Shown: positions 25,833 through 34,382 of the stretch, piece after piece | How positions within the stretch are numbered: the stretch's first letter is position 1 | How the letters are laid out: each line of letters begins with the position of its first letter | Assembly: GCA_964596775.1 (NCBI GenBank) | Contig: CAZQVN010000019.1 | Coordinates: 3,388-67,387, forward strand | Direction of reading: 5' to 3' | DNA length: 64,000 nucleotides | DNA from: CAZQVN01 sp964596775 | Lineage (GTDB): Bacteria; Eisenbacteria; RBG-16-71-46; JABDJR01; JAWXBZ01 | The notes under the pieces: generated by a model | The model's input: only the letters and a program-made list of their open reading frames with translations | Told to the model about the DNA's origin: nothing | Database searches by the model: none | Program-made: the position numbers and the translations under genes

Positions 25833-28800
25833 ATGGCCCGCCGTCATCACCCCCTTCCTGCGTCCGTTCCGCTCGCTGTTTCGCTGGCGTTCTTCCTTCT
25901 GGCCGGATGGGTACCCCCCGGAACCGCCGGACTTCTCAGGGACGACAGTGCGCTGACCCGTGAGCGGGTTTCCGGCTGGATGGAACGTTCCTCCGGGTGG
26001 ACGCCGAACCGCGGCCAGCTCGTGGACGTCGAGGGGAACCCGGTTCCGGACATCCTCTACGCCACCACCTCGGGGCGGACACGGGTCTTCGTGACCCGCA
26101 CCGGCCTCATGCACCTGTTCACGGCGCCCGCCGCGGCCGACCCTTCGCAGGGATACACTCCGGAGGAATCGCTCCTCGGAGGGAGGCAGATCGAGAACGA
26201 GTCGTCCCTGTACGACTGGTCCCGGCTCGACCTCACGCTCGAGGGGGCGAACATCCGGCCCGGGCGCGCGGTTCACGGCGAACTCCTGGAAGCGTCCGGA
26301 ACCGAGAATCATTACCGGGCCCACTGCCCGGAAGGGATCGTCGGAATCCCCGCCTACGGGCAGATCCAGTTCACCGGCGTCTATCCGGGCATCGACTGGG
26401 TGGTGCGCTACGGGAACGACGGGGGGGTGCACCAGGACTTCATCGTGGCCCCCGGCGCCGATCCGGGCCGGATCCGCCTGCGCTACGACGGCGCGCGGTC
26501 GATCGAACTCTCCGGCGACGGGCAGGCGCTGGTCGTGCGCACGGCGCTCGGCGAGGTCCGGGAAGGCACGCTGTTCTGCCACCAGGGTGATGAATCAAGG
26601 CCGGTGGCGGCCACCTTCGCGCTCAACGGAAATGTCGTCACCGTGTCGGTGCCCGAGTACGACCGGAGCCGCCCCCTCGTGATCGATCCGCCGCTCGTCT
26701 GGTCGACCTATTACGGCGGCACCGACTACGACGGGCCGCGGATGATCCTCTGCGACAACGCGGCCGCCACCGTGTACGTCGTCGGTTACACCGGCTCCCT
26801 GACCGACCTCCCGGTGCTCAATCCCGGCGGGGGGGCCTTCTACCAGGGCACGTCCGGCGGCGACCGCGACGGCTTCATCTGGAAGTTCACCCAGGCCGGC
26901 GCGCGCCTCTGGGCCACGTACTACGGCGGATCCAGCGGAGACGGCGTCGCCGACGCCGCCGTCGACGGAAGCGGTCGCCTGTACATCGGCGGCTGGACGA
27001 ACTCCGGAAACCTGCCCCTGATGGTGCTCGGCGGCGCCTACAACCAGGGAACGATGACCGGAACCCAGGAGGCGTTCGTGGCCCGGTTCGGCCCGACCGG
27101 CGTCCTCCAGTGGGCCACCTTTCTCGGCGGTTCCGGCAACGAGGAGGTCGTGGGGGTCAACGTGGACGCCTCCGGTCGCTTCCATGCCTGCGGCAACACG
27201 TCGTCGCCGAACTTTCCGATCGTGACGCCGGGCGGCGGCGCATACCTGCAGTCGACGCTGGCCTCGGGCACCGACGCCTTCGTGACCCGGTTCGGCACCG
27301 GCGGGTCGCTCGAGTGGTCCACGTTCCTCGGCGGCAACGACGAGGACTACGCCACCGGCATCACGACCGGTCCGGCCGGCGTCTACGTGGCCGGCAACAC
27401 GCTGTCGACCGACTTCCCGACCGCGAACCCCGGCGGCGCCTGGTTCCAGGGGACGAACGCCGGGAGCACCGACGCCTTCATCACCCGTTTTTCGCCGGCC
27501 GCCGTTCTTCAGTGGTCCTCCTACTACGGCGGCTCCGGCGACGACTACGGCGACGAGCCGGCCCTGTCGCCGTCCGGCACGCTCTACATGTACGGCTACA
27601 CGCTGTCGCCGGACCTCCCGACACTCGACCCCGGCGGCGGGGCGTTCTACCAGCCGGCGATCGCGGGCTGGTCCGACCTCATGCTGGTCCGGTTCGACGC
27701 CGGGCTCGCCCGGACCTGGGCCACCTACATCGGCGGGAGCCTCCAGGACGCCCAGGCGGGCCCGTCCGGCAAGCCGATCGTCGTGGATTCGCAGGGTCGG
27801 GTAACGATCACCGGAGTGACGCAGTCCCTCGACTACCCGGTCCTGAACCCGGGCGGTTCCTATTTTCTCGGCACGTTCGCCGGGCTGCAGGACGCCGTCA
27901 TCACGCGGTTCGGCACGAACGCCGCGCTGCTCTGGTCCACCTACTGGGGGGATGCGTCCTACGACTTCGGAACCGGGCTCTCCGTGAACGGCGACGACTG
28001 CCTCTACGCCACCGGCGAGTCGGTGGAACTCGGAACGATGCCGACCGTGAACCCCGGCTGGGGGGCCTGGTACCAGGCGGCCAACGCCGGATCGGACGAC
28101 GGCTACATCGCCAAATTCTGCTCGCCGTCGTCCGCCTGCTGCCTGGACAACAACTGCGTCGGTGTGTCGTCCGCCGCGGAGTGCGCGTTCCTCGGCGGCC
28201 AGACGTTCCACGGCGGACAGCCCTGCTCCACGGTCGTCTGCACGATCGACTGCACGATCTGCGGCACGAAGTGGAACGACCTCAACGGCGACGGCATCCG
28301 CCAGGGGGGCGAGCCGGGCCTGTCCGGCTGGACGATCCTTCTCAGCTACCCGAACGGGCCGGTGTACACCTCGACCGTCACCGACGCGCAGGGGAACTAC
28401 TGCTTCACCGGCGTTCCGTGCGGCAACTGGCTGGTCAGCGAAGTGCATCAGCCGGGCTGGGTGCAGATGGTGCCGGGCGGGTCGGGCCACCTGCTGAGCA
28501 CGACCACCGGGTCGACCACGAACGGCGTCGACTTCGGCAATTTCTCCTGTCCGCCGCCCGGGCCCTGTCCGCCGCCGCCGCCGCGGCTCGTGGCCTGGTG
28601 GCCGTTCTCCGACGCGGCGCTGTCCGCCGTGGCGCTCGACGTGGCCCACACCGACCCGCCGTACAACACCGCGAACCGGAGCTCGGCGGGCGGGGGAACG
28701 GGGTCGCTCTGTCTCTCGGCCCCGGGTGAATACGCCGTGGTTCCGTCCGCGGCGCAGATCGATCTCGATTTCGGCGCCGGATCGTTTTCGATCGCCGCCT

Positions 28801-30284
28801 GGGTCGAGCTGCCGCCGGCCGGAGCCGGGGCGCGGGTGATCGTCGACAAGCGTCACGCCGACGTTGCCGGCGTGTCCGGGTGGGCGCTGTGGGTCGACGG
28901 CGGCCAGTGCTTCGTGTCGCTCGGCACCGGCACGGGCGGGCCCGACACGTTTTCCGGCATGTTCCTGCCCGGACCGGGGCCGCATCACGTGGTCGTGTCG
29001 GTGGACCGGGCCGGGGGAACCGGGCGCTGGTACCTGAACGGCACTCACGAGAGCCTCTACGACTTTTCCCCGACCTCCGGTTCGATCGACAACGCCGCCG
29101 ATCTCCGGATGGGGGAGCCGAACGCGCCGTTCTTCGGCGGGCCGCTCAACGGCTGCATCGCCGACCTGTCGCTGTTCGACGCGCCGCTCTCGGCCGGCGA
29201 CGTTCAGGCGGCGTTCCTCGCCGGTCCCGCCGGGTTCTGCCCCGAGTACGCGCTGATGCCGGCGGTCACCAGCATCTGCCAGAACCAGGACTCGGTCCAG
29301 GTCTGCTTCAAGATCGCCAACGCCACCGCTGTGCCGGCCACGTACCGCTGGTCGCTGGCGCCGCTTCCTGCGGGTCCCGGCTGCACCGCCGCCGGTCCCG
29401 AGCTGATGTTTCCGTCGGCGGGGAGCGTCACGGTGCCGGCGGGAGGACTCTCCGCGCCGATCTGCGTTTCGGTGAAGCGCCCTCCCGGTTTCACCGCCCA
29501 GAACGCCACCGCCTGTTTCCAGCTCACGTTCCGCAATATGGCCACCGGCGTCTGCCGGACGGCCACGTCGAAACTGCGGGTCGAAAACGCCTGCTGGTGC
29601 GTGAACCACACCCAGCCGAACGTGGTCGGCGTGCCGGCCCGGCCGATTGCCGGCGGCACGATCGGACTGCCGGTTGGACTCCCGTGCGACCCCGTGGCCC
29701 GCACGTTCCAGTGGCGGGCCGAGTGGCTGGACGCCACGCATCCGGATCCGATGGCGGTGAGCCTCAACGGTCTGCCGCCGGGAACGCCGGTCATCGGCAC
29801 GATGACCGCACCGGCCGGAGGCTCGGAACTCCTCTCGGTGAACGTGAGCTATCCGGGCGGCTACGATCCCACCGGCCTCTACGAGATCGTGCTCGAGGCC
29901 GATACCGACGGCGGAGGGGTGCTGGACGACCGGCTCGGCGGGGTGGTCGTCCATCCGCTCTCGGGCGGCGGCAGCTCCGGCATCTCCCTGCCTCCCTCCG
30001 CGCCGAAGCCGCCGGCGCCGCTCCGCGTCAGCCCGAACCCGTTCGCCGAGCGCACCGCGATCGCGTTCACGCTCTCGAAACCCGGCGACGTGGAGCTGTC
30101 GATCCACGACCTCTCCGGCCGGCTCGTCCGGCGGGTGACCGCGGCCCGGTTCGACGCCGGCGACCACCGGATCGAGTGGGACGGGCGCTCCGACGCCGGT
30201 GCGCAGGCCGCGGCCGGCCTGTACTTCGTGCGGTTCAACGGGGCGGGGGTCGCCGCGGAGGCGAAGATCGTCAAGGCGGAGTAG
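25833..30284 (+). CDS. Giant secreted protein: SBBP beta-propeller, SdrD_B-like, LamG and FlgD-like tail
   Basis: A 1483-residue exported protein. A signal peptide (SLAFFLLAGWVPPGTAG) precedes an N-terminal domain (~40-285; WTPNRGQLVDVEGN, DFIVAPGADPG) typical of SBBP-repeat proteins. About eight SBBP propeller repeats (WSTYYGG ... YVVGYTGS pattern) fill ~289-760. A Cys-rich linker leads to an SdrD_B-like domain (~802-905; GTKWNDLNGDGIRQGGEPGL) and a LamG/concanavalin-like domain (~919-1132; VAWWPFSDAAL, GTGRWYLNG). The end (~1399-1483; VSPNPFAERTAIAF, GLYFVRF) is FlgD-like, as in other giant proteins here. ATG at 25833 follows GGAGGA. Likely surface or extracellular; function unknown. Confidence 0.84.
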   Translation: MARRHHPLPASVPLAVSLAFFLLAGWVPPGTAGLLRDDSALTRERVSGWMERSSGWTPNRGQLVDVEGNPVPDILYATTSGRTRVFVTRTGLMHLFTAPAAADPSQGYTPEESLLGGRQIENESSLYDWSRLDLTLEGANIRPGRAVHGELLEASGTENHYRAHCPEGIVGIPAYGQIQFTGVYPGIDWVVRYGNDGGVHQDFIVAPGADPGRIRLRYDGARSIELSGDGQALVVRTALGEVREGTLFCHQGDESRPVAATFALNGNVVTVSVPEYDRSRPLVIDPPLVWSTYYGGTDYDGPRMILCDNAAATVYVVGYTGSLTDLPVLNPGGGAFYQGTSGGDRDGFIWKFTQAGARLWATYYGGSSGDGVADAAVDGSGRLYIGGWTNSGNLPLMVLGGAYNQGTMTGTQEAFVARFGPTGVLQWATFLGGSGNEEVVGVNVDASGRFHACGNTSSPNFPIVTPGGGAYLQSTLASGTDAFVTRFGTGGSLEWSTFLGGNDEDYATGITTGPAGVYVAGNTLSTDFPTANPGGAWFQGTNAGSTDAFITRFSPAAVLQWSSYYGGSGDDYGDEPALSPSGTLYMYGYTLSPDLPTLDPGGGAFYQPAIAGWSDLMLVRFDAGLARTWATYIGGSLQDAQAGPSGKPIVVDSQGRVTITGVTQSLDYPVLNPGGSYFLGTFAGLQDAVITRFGTNAALLWSTYWGDASYDFGTGLSVNGDDCLYATGESVELGTMPTVNPGWGAWYQAANAGSDDGYIAKFCSPSSACCLDNNCVGVSSAAECAFLGGQTFHGGQPCSTVVCTIDCTICGTKWNDLNGDGIRQGGEPGLSGWTILLSYPNGPVYTSTVTDAQGNYCFTGVPCGNWLVSEVHQPGWVQMVPGGSGHLLSTTTGSTTNGVDFGNFSCPPPGPCPPPPPRLVAWWPFSDAALSAVALDVAHTDPPYNTANRSSAGGGTGSLCLSAPGEYAVVPSAAQIDLDFGAGSFSIAAWVELPPAGAGARVIVDKRHADVAGVSGWALWVDGGQCFVSLGTGTGGPDTFSGMFLPGPGPHHVVVSVDRAGGTGRWYLNGTHESLYDFSPTSGSIDNAADLRMGEPNAPFFGGPLNGCIADLSLFDAPLSAGDVQAAFLAGPAGFCPEYALMPAVTSICQNQDSVQVCFKIANATAVPATYRWSLAPLPAGPGCTAAGPELMFPSAGSVTVPAGGLSAPICVSVKRPPGFTAQNATACFQLTFRNMATGVCRTATSKLRVENACWCVNHTQPNVVGVPARPIAGGTIGLPVGLPCDPVARTFQWRAEWLDATHPDPMAVSLNGLPPGTPVIGTMTAPAGGSELLSVNVSYPGGYDPTGLYEIVLEADTDGGGVLDDRLGGVVVHPLSGGGSSGISLPPSAPKPPAPLRVSPNPFAERTAIAFTLSKPGDVELSIHDLSGRLVRRVTAARFDAGDHRIEWDGRSDAGAQAAAGLYFVRFNGAGVAAEAKIVKAE

Positions 30285-30372
30285 CGGGGGCCGGCATCGG
30301 GACCGGCGTGCTCAAGGCGGCCGGAGTGACTGGCGCTCGTTCGAGCCGTGTCTTTGATGTACGCTATGACTC

Positions 30373-30630
30373 ATGCAACGGCCACTCTTCACCGATACGA
30401 GCGCTGAAGCCGAGCGGGCGATGCTCGACATCTACCGGGCGATGCCCGCGTGGCGAAAACTGGAGATCGTCGACGACGCCATCCGCACGGGGCGACGGCT
30501 GGCGATGGCCGGACTCAGGAATCGCCACCCCGGTGAGTCACCGGAACGCCTCCGGCGCAGGCTCCTCGATCTGGTCCTTGGTGAGGAAATGGCCCGCGCG
30601 GCCTACGGCCCGCTGGACGACGTGCCGTGA
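30373..30630 (+). CDS. Small acidic/basic helical protein, partner of nucleotidyltransferase
   Basis: An 85-residue soluble protein of unknown function with no signal peptide or membrane segment. It looks wholly helical (EAERAMLDIYRAMPAWRKLE; GESPERLRRRLLDLVLG). I do not recognise a named domain, but short proteins of this kind often sit directly before a nucleotidyltransferase gene. Its stop overlaps the next gene's GTG start by four bases (GTGA), so the two are probably made in fixed ratio. Confidence 0.65.
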   Translation: MQRPLFTDTSAEAERAMLDIYRAMPAWRKLEIVDDAIRTGRRLAMAGLRNRHPGESPERLRRRLLDLVLGEEMARAAYGPLDDVP

Positions 30631-31199
30631 ACCCGGAAACGCCTGAGGCGCTCCAGGTACTTCTCTCGGTCGTCGAGATCATGGATCGGCTCGAAGTCGA
30701 CTATCACGTCGGCGGTTCGTACGCCAGTTCCGTACACGGCGTGCCCCGACAGACGCAGGACATCGACCTTGTCGTGAATCTCTCCCTCTCGCGCATGACA
30801 GATCTGGTTGTCGCACTGGAGCAGGATTACTTCGTGCAGGAATCGTCCGTCCGTGATGCCGTGAAGCATCGGCGCAGCTTCAATGCGGTTCATCTTGCCA
30901 CGGGACTGAAAGTGGACTTCTTCGTGAAGGGAGACGAGCCCTTTGATAATGAGGAGTTCGCGCGCGCGCGAGCCGAAACTCTGGTTGAAGGACACGATGT
31001 CCTCATCAAGTCCCCGGAAGACATCATCCTCCGCAAGCTTCAATGGTACCGCGCCGGCGGAGATGTGTCCGATCGCCAGTTCTCGGATGCCGTCGGAATA
31101 CTGAGAACGCAGGGGCAGAGACTCGATTTCGGATATCTCGACAGATGGGCCGCACTCCTTGGCGTATCGGATCTCCTCAAGCGAGCCATGGATTCATGA
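30627..31199 (+). CDS. Nucleotidyltransferase-fold protein (AbiEii/DUF6036-like)
   Basis: A 190-residue protein of the pol-beta nucleotidyltransferase superfamily. The signature is HVGGSYASSVHG followed by TQDIDLVVNL, i.e. GS then DxD, with a third acidic position in GLKVDFFV. The later IKSPEDIILRKLQWYRAGG and SDRQFSDAVGILR segments are standard for stand-alone nucleotidyltransferases of toxin-like pairs. With the 85-residue protein upstream it forms a two-gene cassette resembling toxin-antitoxin or abortive-infection modules. Whether it modifies tRNA, protein or an antibiotic cannot be told from sequence. It converges on the CaCA antiporter gene with a 6-bp overlap. Confidence 0.75.
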   Translation: MNPETPEALQVLLSVVEIMDRLEVDYHVGGSYASSVHGVPRQTQDIDLVVNLSLSRMTDLVVALEQDYFVQESSVRDAVKHRRSFNAVHLATGLKVDFFVKGDEPFDNEEFARARAETLVEGHDVLIKSPEDIILRKLQWYRAGGDVSDRQFSDAVGILRTQGQRLDFGYLDRWAALLGVSDLLKRAMDS

Positions 31200-32261
31200 C
31201 CGGGCGTTCCCCTTCTTCCGCTCCCGCGCCATGGACACGCCGAGCGTGGCCACGGTCAGCGGAAGAATGAAGAAGATCATCACGGCGCTGAGCTTGTCCA
31301 GCGCGTCGTGCTGCGCCGAGGCCAGGATGAGGAACAGCGTGTACACGCCGTAGTAGCCGAGGAACAGGAACCCCTCCCAGCGGTCGATCCGGTAGCCGGT
31401 GAGGAAGATCGGCAGGCAGGCCACCGACGCGGCGATCATCACCGGGAGGTCGAAGGCGAGCGCGGACACCGGAACCGGGATGCCGTTCGGGGCCACCGCG
31501 GCGGTGGCGCCGAGAACCGCCAGCAGGTTGAAGACGTTGCTCCCGACCACGTTCCCCACCGCGATGTCCCGCTCGTCCTTCAGGCTGGCCATGACCGACG
31601 TGGCGAGTTCCGGCAGCGACGTGCCGATGGCCACGATCGTCAGGCCGATGATGAGCTCGCTCACGTGCAGGGCCCGGGCGAAGTGAACGGCGCCGTCCAC
31701 CAGCCAGCGGGAACCGAGCAGGAGCATCACCAGTCCGGCGGCGATGAAGAACAGGTTCGTGACGAGCGCGCGGCGACTCCCGGGAACCGCCTCGATCTGC
31801 GGGAGCTCCGATTCATCGGTTCCCTTGACGAGGCAGCTGATGATGAACGCCACGATCCCCGAAAAGAGGAGGATTCCGTCGAAGCGCCCGATCGTTCCGT
31901 CCAGGCCGAGCAGCAGGACGAGGAATGACAGGCCGATCATCAGCGGAACGTCGCGCCGGACCAGCTTGGCGGACACCACGAGCGGTGCCACCGCCGCGGA
32001 CATCCCGAGGATCAGCAGGATGTTGCAGATGTTGCTGCCGACGACGTTCCCAAGGGCCAGGTCGGCGCCGGCCTGGTCGGTCAGCGCCGCGCGCATGCTG
32101 ACCGCGAGTTCCGGCGCGCTGGTCCCGAACGAAACGACGGTCAGGCCGATGACCAGGGGCGAAATCCCGAGCGATGCGGCCAGGCGTGAGGAGCCCCGCA
32201 CGAGAAGTTCCGCCCCGGATAGAAGCAGGGCGAGGCCGACGACGAACAGGAGGATGATCAC
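31194..32261 (-). CDS. Calcium/sodium antiporter, CaCA family (YrbG-like)
   Basis: An inner-membrane cation exchanger of ~355 residues with ten hydrophobic segments. Both alpha-repeats are intact: GLTVVSFGTSAPELAVS (first half) and GLTIVAIGTSLPELATS (second), each followed by a GNVVGSN motif (SNICNILLIL and SNVFNLLAVL). The acidic residues in the two PEL motifs bind the cation. An acidic cytoplasmic loop separates the halves. GTG at 32261 puts the first membrane segment at the N-terminus as in relatives; GTG at 32303 would add 14 residues with no match. Confidence 0.87.
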   Translation of the reverse strand: MIILLFVVGLALLLSGAELLVRGSSRLAASLGISPLVIGLTVVSFGTSAPELAVSMRAALTDQAGADLALGNVVGSNICNILLILGMSAAVAPLVVSAKLVRRDVPLMIGLSFLVLLLGLDGTIGRFDGILLFSGIVAFIISCLVKGTDESELPQIEAVPGSRRALVTNLFFIAAGLVMLLLGSRWLVDGAVHFARALHVSELIIGLTIVAIGTSLPELATSVMASLKDERDIAVGNVVGSNVFNLLAVLGATAAVAPNGIPVPVSALAFDLPVMIAASVACLPIFLTGYRIDRWEGFLFLGYYGVYTLFLILASAQHDALDKLSAVMIFFILPLTVATLGVSMARERKKGNARS

Positions 32262-32339
32262 GACGCGTCCCCCGCGGCGGATCGGCGGGAAGGTGCCGCG
32301 CACAGCGCCGTCGGCGCAACCGGGGGCCGTTTCATCAGT

Positions 32340-33362
32340 TCAGGGTTGTTCAAAATCGACGTTCTCCGGATCCCAGCGGAACTTCGAGATCCTCTGTTCA
32401 TGGACGAGCTGCCGGTTCCCCTCGGCATCGAGCCGGTAGAGCGTCCGCCGGAGCGGCCGGTCGGAAAAGCCCATCTGCTGGTAGTCTTCGAGGCGGAGTA
32501 CCGTATCAAACGCCGGCGCGGGGGCGTTGTCGCCCCCTGCGGATCCGCCGGCGCCGGATCGTTCACCGGATGCGTGTCCGTTTTCAGGGTCGTCATCGCT
32601 TGAACCGCCGCCTCCCGGCCCGCCGTCGCCGAAGACTCCGGCCCGGCGCACTTCCACGAGATCGTCCGGATCTCTCGAGAACCCGAGTTCGTACACCCGG
32701 TCCGGGCCCGCCGTCTGCGCGTAGGTCACGAGAACCCGGTCCAGCGAATCTCCCTCGACCGGCGCGGGCAGCGAGAGCGCCGCGTCCACGTCACCGAGAT
32801 TGAACGGCAGGGCGAAGGTCCACAGCGCGTCTCGGAGGTGATCGCGCAGGACATCGCGGTCCCAGGCCCCGGGTCCCCGGCCGACCTGCCAGCGACCGTC
32901 GGTGCCCCGCGCCGCGCCCCACGGCCCGTCGGCGCCGAGCGCCGCCACCGTGGATCCGTCCACAGCCTCGATCCGGACGCGCGGCGGCGTGGTCCACCGG
33001 AGCGCCACCCGGTCGGTGCGCGTTTCCGCGATGGCGCCCCGCTCGTCGAACACCACGGACTCCAGTTCGAACGCGGCCGAGTGATGCGCCGCCCAGGCCG
33101 CGTAACCGCCGGACGCGGCGATGGCGTCGATCACGATGTTTCCGCCGGGCTGCCTGTCCAGGCGGCGGAGGGGGAGCGCGTCGGGCTGCCGGTCGCCGTC
33201 GAGGTCCGAGATGGCCGCGGCGGTGGTGTCCGCCGCGGGCGCGGTGTTGTCGAGCGCGGCCCGACGGCCGCGGATTTCCGCGATCGCGATGCCGAGAACG
33301 ACAACGGCCCCCGCGATCAGGACCAGGGTGCGCCGGTGCCGCGCGTCGAGAGGCGGAAGCAT
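32340..33362 (-). CDS. Membrane-anchored hypothetical protein of the Mo-hydroxylase operon
   Basis: A 340-residue protein with an N-terminal anchor (TLVLIAGAVVVLGIAIAEI) and a large extracytoplasmic part. Its middle and end have the alternating pattern of a beta-rich LolA-like/outer-membrane lipoprotein-sorting-like fold (FELESVVFDERGAIAETRTD; LRLEDYQQMGFSDRPLRRT), with a Gly/Ser/Asp low-complexity insert near residue 250. A family resemblance is only suggestive. It starts three bases after the FAD subunit stop, so it is the last gene of the molybdenum hydroxylase operon; a link to that enzyme is positional only. Confidence 0.6.
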   Translation of the reverse strand: MLPPLDARHRRTLVLIAGAVVVLGIAIAEIRGRRAALDNTAPAADTTAAAISDLDGDRQPDALPLRRLDRQPGGNIVIDAIAASGGYAAWAAHHSAAFELESVVFDERGAIAETRTDRVALRWTTPPRVRIEAVDGSTVAALGADGPWGAARGTDGRWQVGRGPGAWDRDVLRDHLRDALWTFALPFNLGDVDAALSLPAPVEGDSLDRVLVTYAQTAGPDRVYELGFSRDPDDLVEVRRAGVFGDGGPGGGGSSDDDPENGHASGERSGAGGSAGGDNAPAPAFDTVLRLEDYQQMGFSDRPLRRTLYRLDAEGNRQLVHEQRISKFRWDPENVDFEQP

Positions 33363-33365
33363 CGC

Positions 33366-34382
33366 TCAGGATTCCGCCGCGGCCAGCAGGCTCTCGAGAA
33401 CCCGTGACACGAGACCGCGGACCAGCCGGACCTTGTAGGCGTTGTCCCGGAGCGGCCGGGCGTCGCGCACGGCCAGCGCCGCGATGCCGCCGATGTCGAG
33501 ATCGTTCACGGCCGCGCCGGTCAGCGCCTTCTCCGCTTCGATCAGCCGCCACGGAACCGGCGCCGCGCCGCTCACGGCGATGCCCGCCTCCGTCACCCGG
33601 CCGTTCTGGACATGGATCCGGGCCGCCACGCCGGCGAGCGCGAACGCCCAGGTCCGCCGCTCCCGCGACTGGACATAGGCGCTCCGCCCGGTGAACGGCG
33701 GCAAGTGAAACGCGGTGATGATCGCGTCGGCGGGGAGCGCCACCTCGGTGGGGCGGGCGGCGTCCGGCGACCGGTGCAGCGCCGCCACCGCGGCCGTGTG
33801 CTCGCCGCGCGGGTCGCGCCAGGTGACGCGCGCGTCCAGCGCCAGCAGCGCCGCCGCGGCGTCGGACGGATGCGCGGAAACGCAGAACCCGCCGCCGAGG
33901 ATCGCGTGATGCGTCGCGTCGCCGTCACGGGCGGGGCAGGGGACCTCGCCATCCGCTTCCGCGCCGGGGCTGCGGACGATGCCCGGTTTCAGCGGGCAGT
34001 CGAAATCGCCGCGGTAGTACTCGCAGTTCGGCCGCTGCAGCACGTTGCCGGCCAGCGTGGCCGCGTTGCGGATCTGCGGGGTGGCCGCTCCCGCCGCGGC
34101 TTCGGCGAGCGCCGTGTAGCGCTGGCGGACCACGGGGTGGCCGGCGAGCGCGGCCAGCGTGACCCGGGCGCCGATCTTCAGCCCGCCGTCGAACGAGGGC
34201 TTCACTTCGGAAAGGTCGGCGATCTCCTTCAGGCTCACGACCCGCGGTGTTTCCGCGATTCCGGAGCGCAGGGCGCGGAGCAGGTCGGTGCCGCCGGCGA
34301 GGACGGCGCTGCCCGGGGTCGTGCTCAATTCCTGGATGGCCCGTTCGAGGCTCGGCGGGGCGGAGTGGTCGAAGGGCTTCAT
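33366..34382 (-). CDS. Molybdenum hydroxylase FAD-binding subunit (CoxM/XdhB-like)
   Basis: A 338-residue medium subunit of the xanthine dehydrogenase family. FAD-binding elements are VLAGGTDLLRAL (~residue 28) and AATPQIRNAATLAGNVLQRP (~100). The Cys-containing stretch from NCEYYRGDFDCPLKPG to the FCVSAHPSDAAAALLALDA segment is the form found in periplasmic or membrane-linked oxidoreductases of this family. It passes electrons between the 2Fe-2S subunit and an acceptor. ATGA joins it to the large subunit gene. Confidence 0.88.
   Translation of the reverse strand: MKPFDHSAPPSLERAIQELSTTPGSAVLAGGTDLLRALRSGIAETPRVVSLKEIADLSEVKPSFDGGLKIGARVTLAALAGHPVVRQRYTALAEAAAGAATPQIRNAATLAGNVLQRPNCEYYRGDFDCPLKPGIVRSPGAEADGEVPCPARDGDATHHAILGGGFCVSAHPSDAAAALLALDARVTWRDPRGEHTAAVAALHRSPDAARPTEVALPADAIITAFHLPPFTGRSAYVQSRERRTWAFALAGVAARIHVQNGRVTEAGIAVSGAAPVPWRLIEAEKALTGAAVNDLDIGGIAALAVRDARPLRDNAYKVRLVRGLVSRVLESLLAAAES

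Noticed and set aside
26595..30167. 1190-codon minus-strand frame opposite the SBBP protein
   Set aside because: Antisense artefact of high GC content; no ribosome site or motif, while the plus strand has recognisable domains.
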